This document shows, piece by piece, positions 1 through 6,061 of a DNA stretch of 6,134 nucleotides; position 1 is the first letter of the stretch; the number at the start of each line of letters is the position of its first letter. Under the pieces are notes generated by a model. That model was not told the origin of the DNA. It worked only from the letters and a program-made list of their open reading frames with translations, and did not search any database. The position numbers and the translations under genes were made by a program. The stretch is taken from positions 1 through 6,134 of the forward strand of contig DYHC01000130.1 of NCBI GenBank assembly GCA_020724325.1, written 5' to 3'. Origin of the DNA: Melioribacter roseus. Lineage in GTDB: Bacteria; Bacteroidota; Ignavibacteria; Ignavibacteriales; Melioribacteraceae.

Positions 1-524
1 ATTCGTACAATTCTTGTCTCAAGGTTATGATACCTGTGATAAGCCATCGTAATTGCTTCAGCAAATCTTTTTGCCTCATCATATACTCCGCGCGGACCAA
101 CGGGATTAACATTTCCCCAATAATCTTCTTTCTGAGGATGTATTAGAGGATCGCCATAAACTTCTGAGGTTGAGGCGAGCAGGAACCGTGCCTTTTTTTC
201 TTTTGCCAATCCCAAAGCTTTATGTGTACCAAGAGACCCGACCTTAAGAGTTTGAATTGGAAATTTAAGATAATCGATTGGACTTGCTGGAGAAGCGAAA
301 TGGAGAACATAGTTAACAGTTGAAGGTACATGAATAAAATTTGTTACATCGAGTTTAATGAATTGAAAATTTTCATTACCGAACAGGTGTTCAATATTTT
401 CGAGTCGACCCGTAAGAAGATTATCGAGGCAAATAACTTTAATATTTTCATAAATTAACCGATCGCAAAGGTGAGAGCCGAGGAATCCGGCACCTCCGGT
501 AACAACAGCAACCTTTTTGTTCAT
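1..524 (-). CDS. UDP-glucuronate decarboxylase (UDP-xylose synthase)-type NAD-dependent SDR, 3' end cut by window edge
   Basis: My own translation from the ATG at 524-522 gives 174 codons running off the window. It is an extended short-chain dehydrogenase. Residues 9-16 (TGGAGFLG) are the Rossmann GxxGxxG NAD-binding loop, and D34 ends the second beta strand where the NAD ribose is bound. HFASPASP (75-82), STSEVYGDP (118-126) and [11 protein letters not shown] (135-145) are the pattern I know from UDP-glucuronate decarboxylases; catalytic residues would be T119, E121, Y148 and K152 (YDEAK). The family converts UDP-glucuronate to UDP-xylose plus CO2 in the cytoplasm, with bound NAD+. Family members are usually about 310-320 residues, so a little over half is present. 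The start directly abuts the stop of the tyrosine kinase gene (TAA then ATG) with only a weak GAAAG upstream, suggesting translational coupling. A dTDP-glucose 4,6-dehydratase or UDP-glucose epimerase is less likely; the missing C-terminal half would settle substrate specificity. Confidence 0.9.
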   Translation of the reverse strand, partial: MNKKVAVVTGGAGFLGSHLCDRLIYENIKVICLDNLLTGRLENIEHLFGNENFQFIKLDVTNFIHVPSTVNYVLHFASPASPIDYLKFPIQTLKVGSLGTHKALGLAKEKKARFLLASTSEVYGDPLIHPQKEDYWGNVNPVGPRGVYDEAKRFAEAITMAYHRYHNLETRIVR

Positions 525-2762
525 TTAGACTTTCATCCGGCTTTTCTTAGAACCGTTTGAACCACGGGAATAGTAATAATAATATTTATAATAAGAGCTA
601 TAGCCGCTTCTAAAACTGAAATTATTAAGTAAGACACCAAGGAAAGAAGAGTTATCTCTTTTGAGAATCTCGACCGATTTTTCGAGCAGCTCCATTTCGG
701 TGTAATTTGCTGAAACTACAAGTATAGTTCCATCAACAACCTGGGCTAATATTTCAGAATCAGTAACTGCTATTAAAGGAGGCGAATCCATAATTACATA
801 ATCAAAATTGTTCTTTAACTTCTGTATAAAACTTTCCATCTGAGTAGAACCTAATATTTCTGAAGGGTTAGGAGGAATAGTTCCGGCACTTACGTAGAAT
901 AGATTATTAACTTCAGTGGAGCGAACAATGTCTTCATATGAGGTTTGACCAAAGAAATAATCAGTAAATCCTGGAAAACGTTTTTGATTAAAGATAGAAT
1001 GAATCCTCGGCTTTCTTAAGTCGGCATCTAGAATAATTGTCTTAAAATTTGCTTGCGCAAAACTTCCGGCAAGATTAACAGAAGTAGTTGTTTTACCTTC
1101 CTGTGAAGTAGGCGAAGTAATAAGTAATACTTTTAACGTCTCCTTGTCAATTTTTGAAAATTTAATACGTGTTCTAAGGGCACGGTAGGCTTCGCTTGCA
1201 GAGGCATCCGGTTTTTTAGCAACAATAAATTCAAAATCTTTATTACCTGTATCAATACCATCTATATGAGGGACCCATGCAAGTATATTGATATTTCTTT
1301 TTTGAATATCCTCAGGGGTTTTAATAGTGTTATCAAAACGGTCCCTAACAAATGCGAAAGTAACACCCATACCAATTCCAAGGATTAAACCGACTAAAAC
1401 GATCATAAGACGGTTCGGTTTGGATGGTAAAATAGGAACGAGTCCTTCATCAATAACTAAAACATTCCCTGGAACGGACTGCTCATTTATTATTGCTTCC
1501 TGATAACGTTCTTCTACCTGAGTAAATAATTTTTCATATGCTGCCTGTTCCCTATTCAATCTGGCAAGGTCAATTGTGCTGGTTGGTAATTTATTAAGAC
1601 GCTTATCATATTCAATAACAATTTCATTTAATTTTTTGTATGAAGCAACTAATGCCTGGTATTTAACTTCTTCTTCAAGAACTTTGCGGGTAAGGTCTTT
1701 GATTTCTTCTGGACTTGATGCAAGGACACCAGCCCGGTAAACTGAAAGCTGATTATTCAATTTATTTCTCAATTCCTCAATTCTCGTATCAAATTCCTTA
1801 ATCAGTTCATTTTTTCTTTGTGTATTGGCAGAAGTTGCAATTGCACGATCTTTCTGGGTTTTCATATCGGCAATCTGTAATTGAAGATTCTTTATATAAG
1901 GTTCTGTAGCAAGACTTTCAATATAGTCTTTAATTTCTGGATCCTGTTTTTCCAATTCAGCTTTGTACTGGTTTAATGTTTTTTCAGCAACTGTAAGATC
2001 AATTTTGGTAGCATTCATTTTGGCTTCAAAGTCGGATGATTGAGCAATAAGAGTTCTTGCCTGTTCGGGCAGCTGAACAATTCCCTTTTGCTCCTGGTAT
2101 GCAAGCAGAGTTTCTTCAACTGTTCCAAGCTCGCGTAGTTTTTCATCTCTTTGACTTGCAAGAAAATCTTTAATAGCAGTCAATTGCTGACGGTTATTGG
2201 CTAAATTAATTTCCTTATAAGCAGCGGCATAAGCATTAGCAATAATAGCGGCTTCTTTTGGAGATTTAGACTCGACTGAAATCTCTACAATATCCAGACC
2301 TCTTTTTTGATCAATAGAAACGCTCGATTGAAGAACCTTAGCAATGTTTTCAATACTTCTTAATTTGAGAACCGGATTTCTATCTTCAAAATCTTCAAGA
2401 ATAAGTGAGAAACTTTTTTTGTATCCGCTTACCTTAAACGAATCGCTCAGGGATTTGGCAACTTTATCTCTCAGTTTATAGCTCTTAAGAATTTCAATTT
2501 CATTTGCAATAAAACGGTCGCTGCCAAAATCTTGAAACTCTGGTAAAAGGGACCCCTGAAGCACACTTCCAGAAGGTTTTGCAATTTTGAGTACTGTAGT
2601 TGATTTATATATATTCGGCGCATTAGCAGCATATATTACTGCAACCAAAAGCCCGGTTATACTAATTAAAATAATCGGCAATAAATTTAATCTTACCAGG
2701 TTAAGGTAATCTCTTATTGTATGAACTTCTTGACCGTTGTTATAAAAATTTGTGTTATCCAT
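525..2762 (-). CDS. Wzc/ExoP-type polysaccharide chain-length regulator with tyrosine autokinase (BY-kinase) domain
   Basis: This 745-residue inner-membrane protein should control polymerisation and export of an extracellular polysaccharide, its kinase domain autophosphorylating a tyrosine-rich tail. Order: N-terminal Wzz domain with TM1 about 26-47; a long, charged, coiled-coil-rich periplasmic region (about 180-420); a GNVR-type segment (PGNVLVIDEG, from about 431); TM2 about 452-473; then a cytoplasmic P-loop kinase. Kinase motifs: EX2RX2R oligomerisation motif (E524, R527, R530), Walker A SPTSQEGKTT (550-559, K557), Walker A' ILDADLRKP (577-585, D579 and D581), Walker B VIMDSPP (656-662, D659). 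The tail carries eight tyrosines between 721 and 731, followed by a basic end. Full-length kinase and Wzz parts are fused, as in Proteobacteria and Bacteroidota, not split as in Firmicutes. I chose the ATG at 2762 because AAGGA lies five bases before it; an in-frame TTG at 2777 has no such site and overlaps the previous gene. It is one base after the SLBB gene stop. Confidence 0.95.
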   Translation of the reverse strand: MDNTNFYNNGQEVHTIRDYLNLVRLNLLPIILISITGLLVAVIYAANAPNIYKSTTVLKIAKPSGSVLQGSLLPEFQDFGSDRFIANEIEILKSYKLRDKVAKSLSDSFKVSGYKKSFSLILEDFEDRNPVLKLRSIENIAKVLQSSVSIDQKRGLDIVEISVESKSPKEAAIIANAYAAAYKEINLANNRQQLTAIKDFLASQRDEKLRELGTVEETLLAYQEQKGIVQLPEQARTLIAQSSDFEAKMNATKIDLTVAEKTLNQYKAELEKQDPEIKDYIESLATEPYIKNLQLQIADMKTQKDRAIATSANTQRKNELIKEFDTRIEELRNKLNNQLSVYRAGVLASSPEEIKDLTRKVLEEEVKYQALVASYKKLNEIVIEYDKRLNKLPTSTIDLARLNREQAAYEKLFTQVEERYQEAIINEQSVPGNVLVIDEGLVPILPSKPNRLMIVLVGLILGIGMGVTFAFVRDRFDNTIKTPEDIQKRNINILAWVPHIDGIDTGNKDFEFIVAKKPDASASEAYRALRTRIKFSKIDKETLKVLLITSPTSQEGKTTTSVNLAGSFAQANFKTIILDADLRKPRIHSIFNQKRFPGFTDYFFGQTSYEDIVRSTEVNNLFYVSAGTIPPNPSEILGSTQMESFIQKLKNNFDYVIMDSPPLIAVTDSEILAQVVDGTILVVSANYTEMELLEKSVEILKRDNSSFLGVLLNNFSFRSGYSSYYKYYYYYSRGSNGSKKSRMKV

Positions 2763-2763
2763 T

Positions 2764-3288
2764 TTAATCCTTAACAAGATTTAAAACAAGAATACTAATT
2801 GAAACTAAAGCGCTAAGAATAGTAGCCCACATAGAGACCAGGTCTCTAGCATAATATCGAGGAGCGCCGGGGACTACAAGAATATCGCCAGCTTCTATAA
2901 AAGGTATTGTTCTTTTTTTAGAATCCAGTTTAGATTCCCAAAGTAGGTCATTAAAATTGAATACAAACATTTCCTGTGTCCCATCTTCCTTAGTACGGTA
3001 GAGACGTAAGTCATCAAGATGTGAGTCGTTGCTGGGACCGCCGGCAAATGAAAGCAGGTCTAAAAGGTTGGTGTAGGAAGGTACCAAATATTTGCCCGGA
3101 TAACGGACAAATCCCCAAACCGCAACTTTAATGTTGACAGCGTCTGGATCCGAAAGATCAAAATAACCGCTCTGTTGAGTATATCTTATGCCGGTCTTAG
3201 AACCCAGCTCGTAATCAGTTATTTGAGCGTAAATACTAGAAGAAAAAAGAAGAAATAGGAATGCCGATAAGAAAAAAAATCTATTCAT
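2764..3288 (-). CDS. Small exported SLBB-domain protein, polysaccharide export type, with C-terminal membrane anchor
   Basis: This 174-residue protein starts with a Sec signal peptide (hydrophobic 4-19, likely cleaved after A21 in IYA-Q). The middle is a single SLBB-like fold: VAVWGFVRYPGKYLVPSY (about 55-72), LLDLLSFAGG (75-84), LRLYRT (94-99) and the closing IEAGDILVVP (131-140). Residues about 151-171 form one hydrophobic helix followed by a short charged end (VKD). SLBB domains occur in Wza-type outer-membrane export proteins and bind or line the polysaccharide route. The Poly_export domain that precedes SLBB in Wza is missing, and the length is about half of a typical Wza, so this is not a full translocon. 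Its place three bases after ftsX and one base before the Wzc-type kinase argues for a periplasmic partner of the kinase. AAGG at 3298-3295, six bases before ATG, supports the start. The domain assignment is by motif reading; the exact role is inferred. Confidence 0.83.
   Translation of the reverse strand: MNRFFFLSAFLFLLFSSSIYAQITDYELGSKTGIRYTQQSGYFDLSDPDAVNIKVAVWGFVRYPGKYLVPSYTNLLDLLSFAGGPSNDSHLDDLRLYRTKEDGTQEMFVFNFNDLLWESKLDSKKRTIPFIEAGDILVVPGAPRYYARDLVSMWATILSALVSISILVLNLVKD
2768..2772 (-). promoter_or_regulatory. Ribosome binding site AAGGA deciding the kinase start
   Basis: On the minus strand AAGGA is followed by five bases (TTAAA) and then the ATG at 2762-2760. The site lies in the last codons of the SLBB gene (stop at 2766-2764). 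It supports the ATG at 2762 over the in-frame TTG at 2777. Confidence 0.7.
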
Positions 3289-3291
3289 TTT

Positions 3292-4170
3292 TTACCTTGA
3301 TATATTTTCATTTTCTAAAATATTAAGAGTTATTTTCATTGAAGCAAAGTAACTTCCAATAAATCCAAGAGAAATACCGGTAATGAATGTAATAATATGA
3401 ATTACCCTAAAATCAATTGAGAATTTAATACTAATATTTATCGCAGTCAATAAATTCAAAATAATGTAATTTATTATAAAACAAATAATAGAAGAGAATA
3501 ATCCGATTAGAATACTATAAATAAGAATTGGAATTTTAATGGCAGAAATTTTTGCGCCAACTAATTTCATAGTATTGTAGAGATTCTTATTCCCTTCGTA
3601 CTGAATTCTGTTATTGCTATAGACAAGATAAATCGAAAGCAGGATTAATAGTATAGAAGCAATATAAATTACATATTCCAGAGAACGTAATATTCTTAAG
3701 ATACGAACGACCACATTAAAATCATAGACGACATCGGTTACACCGCTAATTTCTTTTAGCTCACCAACAAAGGTTTCGAAATTCTGTTCATTAAACATAC
3801 CAGATTTTAGAATAACTACAAACGAATTTGGAAGTGGATTATAATCAAGTACCGATCTAAAATCCTCCCCTGTTTCCTTAATAAAATCTTTTACTGCATC
3901 TTCTTTAGAAATAAATTTTGTTGAACTTACAAAAAATTTCTCTTCAACCGAAGTTTTAATTTTCTCAATCTCGTTTTTAGATAGTGCGTCGTTAATATAA
4001 AGATTAATTTCAATGTTCTGTTTAATGCGGTCTGAGAAATCTCGTGATATAAATATCAAGAACAGAGAAAGAGATGTAAGAAAAACTGCAATCGTAGTAA
4101 TAGTAATTGTAACGATTGCCGCAACAGACGAGCGTTTAAAAATCCGTAAAGTTTCTTTTAAGTAAAACAT
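3292..4170 (-). CDS. ftsX: Cell division protein FtsX (ABC transporter permease-like)
   Basis: This 292-residue protein has the FtsX layout: short cytoplasmic N-terminus, TM1 about 15-42, an extracytoplasmic domain about 43-160, TM2 about 164-184, a cytoplasmic loop, TM3 about 212-241 and TM4 about 256-277. Family marks are FKRSSVAAIVTI just before and in TM1, NPLPNSF (111-117) in the extracytoplasmic domain, and MKLVGA (201-206) in the loop expected to contact the FtsE ATPase. With FtsE, FtsX works at the divisome and relays ATP hydrolysis to peptidoglycan hydrolases or their activators; it is a signalling machine, not known to carry a substrate. No ftsE lies in the window. The gene follows a 77-base repeat-rich gap and heads the tight run into the polysaccharide genes. 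The ATG has only a weak GAG nearby, and no good AGG-type site. Hydrophobic residues and AT-rich codons are frequent. Family assignment is firm. Confidence 0.93.
   Translation of the reverse strand: MFYLKETLRIFKRSSVAAIVTITITTIAVFLTSLSLFLIFISRDFSDRIKQNIEINLYINDALSKNEIEKIKTSVEEKFFVSSTKFISKEDAVKDFIKETGEDFRSVLDYNPLPNSFVVILKSGMFNEQNFETFVGELKEISGVTDVVYDFNVVVRILRILRSLEYVIYIASILLILLSIYLVYSNNRIQYEGNKNLYNTMKLVGAKISAIKIPILIYSILIGLFSSIICFIINYIILNLLTAINISIKFSIDFRVIHIITFITGISLGFIGSYFASMKITLNILENENISR
3295..3298 (-). promoter_or_regulatory. Ribosome binding site AAGG of the SLBB gene
   Basis: AAGG on the minus strand, then six bases (TAAAAA, containing the ftsX stop TAA at 3294-3292), then the ATG at 3288-3286. 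The site sits within the last codons of ftsX, so translation of the two genes is likely coupled. Confidence 0.6.
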
Positions 4171-4176
4171 CTCAAT

Positions 4177-4245
4177 AAATTATAAATGATAAATTATGCC
4201 CACATTATACATTATACTTTCTGCATTATACATTATGCAATGTTA
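4177..4245. repeat. AT-rich seven-base periodic repeat filling the gap upstream of ftsX
   Basis: Read on the plus strand, this stretch falls into consecutive seven-base units: AAATTAT, AAATGAT, AAATTAT, a six-base break GCCCAC (4198-4203), ATTATAC twice (4204-4217), TTTCTGC (4218-4224), ATTATAC, ATTATGC and AATGTTA (4225-4245). The strongest part is a 14-base double unit present twice, 21 bases apart (4203-4216 and 4224-4237, one mismatch). It covers nearly all of the only intergenic gap longer than about 20 bases. It could be a decayed microsatellite, a regulator-binding array, or a chance product of AT-rich sequence. Confidence 0.65.
4211..4240 (-). promoter_or_regulatory. Possible promoter for ftsX and the polysaccharide genes
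   Basis: On the minus strand TTGCAT (4240-4235) is followed after 18 bases by TATAAT (4216-4211), about 40 bases before the ftsX ATG. Two further TATAAT copies lie at 4230-4225 and 4209-4204 because the seven-base repeat contains this word. The -10 match is perfect to the sigma-70 consensus but the -35 matches only three of six positions, and Bacteroidota proper use a different -7 motif, so this is tentative. Position in the only real gap of the run is the main support. Confidence 0.3.
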
Positions 4246-4247
4246 TT

Positions 4248-4727
4248 CTAGAAGTTCGATTCATCATTCCACCTAACAATCCGCCATCTGTTGTCTTTAT
4301 CTTTCTTAAGTTCAAGATTAACTCTTCCATCCACAAAAATAATATCAGTTGGATTAAAAGTAATGGTCAAATTAAAGCTCCTTACAATCCGGGTTGAGTC
4401 GCCGGTAATAGTAACGATATTATTCCACACAAGATCTAGCCGCTGAGTATTTTGGAACAGACCGTAAGTAACTTTCATTTCCTGATCCCTGCCCCAGTTA
4501 TTATCTACACCTAAATTATAATCCCTGAAGGTAAAAATAAAATTAGGATCGAGAAGTTTGCTATAAATCAAAGTATCCTTAAATGTATATGCGTACTGAA
4601 AATTTTGGAAAACGCCGCTAACAGATTTCTGATCGCTAATTAACCCGCCATCTTTACCGAGATTCTCATCGATTGAAGGCGCGAAGGGATTGATACAGCT
4701 TAATACAATTAAAGGAATAATTCCCAT
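4248..4727 (-). CDS. Predicted lipoprotein, NTF2-like-looking, paralogue of the upstream lipoprotein
   Basis: From the ATG at 4727 the product has 159 residues. IVLSC (7-11) is a lipobox with the lipidated cysteine at C11, so the mature protein would be attached to a membrane facing the periplasm. No positively charged residue precedes the hydrophobic stretch with this start, which is odd for a signal peptide; an in-frame ATT at 4745 would add six residues including KK, with GGGAGG just before it (see findings). The mature part begins INPFAPS and holds VFQNF (39-43), a region rich in aromatic residues, W78, GDS (109-111) and a C-terminal WRIVRWND (148-155). The alternating alpha then beta pattern and the terminal W-x-IV-x-W recall small NTF2-like/SnoaL-like domains, but that is a fold guess and no catalytic residues can be named. 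It shares spaced motifs with the preceding lipoprotein, whose stop is 13 bases before the ATG. Function unknown. Confidence 0.8.
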   Translation of the reverse strand: MGIIPLIVLSCINPFAPSIDENLGKDGGLISDQKSVSGVFQNFQYAYTFKDTLIYSKLLDPNFIFTFRDYNLGVDNNWGRDQEMKVTYGLFQNTQRLDLVWNNIVTITGDSTRIVRSFNLTITFNPTDIIFVDGRVNLELKKDKDNRWRIVRWNDESNF

Positions 4728-4740
4728 TAAGAGAAACTTT

Positions 4741-5310
4741 TTAATACGTCCTCCCTTTAAGATCGCTCCAGGAGTTCTGATTTTCCTTTTTAATATCCTG
4801 CCAATCTACAATAACCCACTGGTTACGGGAATCTAAAAATATTTTAAATAATGCAGAACCTGAATATGGTCCTGCAAATGTAAGATTATTTGATGATATA
4901 TTAATAGAATAATCGAGTGCATAAATTGCACTATCGCCCAAAGGAGTATTAACCCTATTAGAGAAGCTGATGGAAATAATGGCTCCCTGACTTTTAAGAT
5001 TATTAAAATATTGTCTTTCTGAGTTTATGTTCCAGTTATTAAGAACCGGATGATGTGCAACTGAACCAGTAGCAGGAATAAAAAGAAACTTTTTTTTAAG
5101 GAAAGAAGAATCAACAAAACAAGAGAGATAGTTCTCGAGAATTTTATCTTCAATAGAAGTTTTAAAATTCTGAAACAAAATCTGCGTTGTAGTAGCCGGA
5201 ATATTTCCTGATCCGGGTTTATGCGGTTCTTCAGGCGTGCGTGTTGTAAGTAAGTCGCAAGAAACTATTATAAATACAAACGGCAATATTTTTAATGTAG
5301 AGGAGGTCAT
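4741..5310 (-). CDS. Predicted lipoprotein of unknown function, paired with the next lipoprotein
   Basis: The 189-residue product begins with a short signal peptide: K7, a hydrophobic core 8-16, and the lipobox IVSC (15-18) with C18 as the probable lipidated residue. A linker of about 25 residues rich in Thr, Pro and Gly (19-43) follows, then ILFQNF (44-49), W93, GDS (125-127) and a C-terminal WVIVDWQD (165-172), followed by a polar tail. These spaced motifs recur in the same order in the next lipoprotein, so the two are probably old tandem duplicates; the shape suggests a small cone-like NTF2-type domain, which I cannot confirm. The start overlaps the methyltransferase stop as ATGA (ATG 5310-5308, TGA 5309-5307) and has no Shine-Dalgarno close by, so translation probably depends on ribosomes finishing the methyltransferase. 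No specific function can be assigned. Confidence 0.82.
   Translation of the reverse strand: MTSSTLKILPFVFIIVSCDLLTTRTPEEPHKPGSGNIPATTTQILFQNFKTSIEDKILENYLSCFVDSSFLKKKFLFIPATGSVAHHPVLNNWNINSERQYFNNLKSQGAIISISFSNRVNTPLGDSAIYALDYSINISSNNLTFAGPYSGSALFKIFLDSRNQWVIVDWQDIKKENQNSWSDLKGRTY
4743..4755 (-). promoter_or_regulatory. Strong Shine-Dalgarno GGGAGG followed by a candidate ATT start codon
   Basis: GGGAGG (4755-4750) is the best ribosome binding match in the window. It lies four bases before ATT (4745-4743), which is in frame with the second lipoprotein and overlaps the stop TAA (4743-4741) of the first. It is about 22 bases before the first in-frame ATG (4727), too far to serve that start well. 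The G-rich word also encodes the last residues of the first lipoprotein, so it could be coincidence. Confidence 0.4.
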
Positions 5311-6044
5311 TTTTTAAAAATGGCTATCAACCTTTCGGAAATATTATTATTAAATTGATTACCGTTATAATTACCAAATAAACTTATCAAACTATAACCA
5401 AAACGGAAAAAATGTTCAAGTATAAAATCCATTGAATAGAGCTTAACCGATTCATAAAAGCATTTCGACTGCTCCCCTTTCGTAATTTCAATTTTCTTTA
5501 TCACCCTTTCATTATTAATTTCTCTACTCTCTTTTACTTTATAGCCATTAACTTCCCTTTGCGAAGAAGGGATTAAATTCTTAATGAGATAATCTTTATT
5601 GAGATAATCCAGAATAAAAAAACCATCTTTTTTCAAAAAAGATAATGCATTCTTTGCGAAGGAAAAATTTTCCTCATCTGAAGTAAAATATCCAAAACTA
5701 GTAAAGAGATTAAGAACTGCATCAAATTTATTTTTGAAAAAAATATTTCTGATATCGGCTTGAATAAGTAAAGGATTAAAACCATACTTCAAAGAATTAT
5801 TCTTTGCCTGAATTAAAAAGGGAAAACTGAGATCGAAACCTACTGTATGATAACCAAGTGAAAGAAGATAGTTTAAGTGTCTTCCGTTGCCGCAAGCTGC
5901 ATCTAAAAGCAAATGATTTTTGTTCAGATCAATAGTTGAAATAATAAGGTTAATTAATTTTTTGGCATCGTTATCATCACGGTGAAGATAGACCAAATTA
6001 TATTCTTCTGATGAGAACCAATCCTTGAACCATGTACTTTGCAT
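5307..6044 (-). CDS. Class I SAM-dependent methyltransferase, substrate unknown
   Basis: This 245-residue soluble protein has the Rossmann-like methyltransferase fold. Motif I is LLLDAACGNGRHL (45-57), the glycine-rich SAM-binding loop with D48, G52 and G54. The acidic end of beta strand 2 is GFDLS (69-73, D71), expected to hold the SAM ribose. D97 (QADIRN) fits the residue near the adenine, FDAVLNLFTSFGYF (107-120) is the strand 4 region, and FFILDYLN (142-149) is strand 5. The N-terminal WFSSEEYNLVYLHRDD precedes the core. Both the SAM site and overall length look intact. A wide range of small molecules and proteins are methylated by such enzymes, and nothing in the sequence reveals the substrate. 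It begins 17 bases after the stop of an upstream gene and ends in an ATGA overlap with a lipoprotein gene, so it belongs to the same transcription unit. The ATG at 6044 lacks a clear ribosome binding site. Confidence 0.9.
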   Translation of the reverse strand: MQSTWFKDWFSSEEYNLVYLHRDDNDAKKLINLIISTIDLNKNHLLLDAACGNGRHLNYLLSLGYHTVGFDLSFPFLIQAKNNSLKYGFNPLLIQADIRNIFFKNKFDAVLNLFTSFGYFTSDEENFSFAKNALSFLKKDGFFILDYLNKDYLIKNLIPSSQREVNGYKVKESREINNERVIKKIEITKGEQSKCFYESVKLYSMDFILEHFFRFGYSLISLFGNYNGNQFNNNISERLIAIFKK

Positions 6045-6061
6045 AGATTAGGTTTCCGGAA

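Noticed and set aside
143..331. A 62-codon open frame on the minus strand
   Set aside because: It lies inside the decarboxylase gene in another frame; the 174-residue frame has full SDR motifs, while this one shows none.
2763..2777. TTG at 2777 as start of the kinase
   Set aside because: It overlaps the SLBB gene by 14 bases and has no ribosome binding site, whereas ATG at 2762 has AAGGA at ideal distance.
3292..4170. A MacB/LolC-type export permease instead of FtsX
   Set aside because: Length, short N-terminus, NPLPNSF and MKLVGA motifs and the small extracytoplasmic domain fit FtsX; MacB/LolC proteins are about 400 residues or more.
5301..5306. AGGAGG on the plus strand, looking like a strong Shine-Dalgarno
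   Set aside because: No plus-strand gene follows; it is the complement of ACC TCC codons at the start of the first lipoprotein. Pairing of this CCTCCT with the GGGAGG at 4755-4750 in mRNA is possible but is only six pairs over about 550 bases.
6054..6061. Perfect palindrome TTCCGGAA in the gap before the methyltransferase
   Set aside because: Eight bases with no spacer or second copy; expected by chance and not a terminator.
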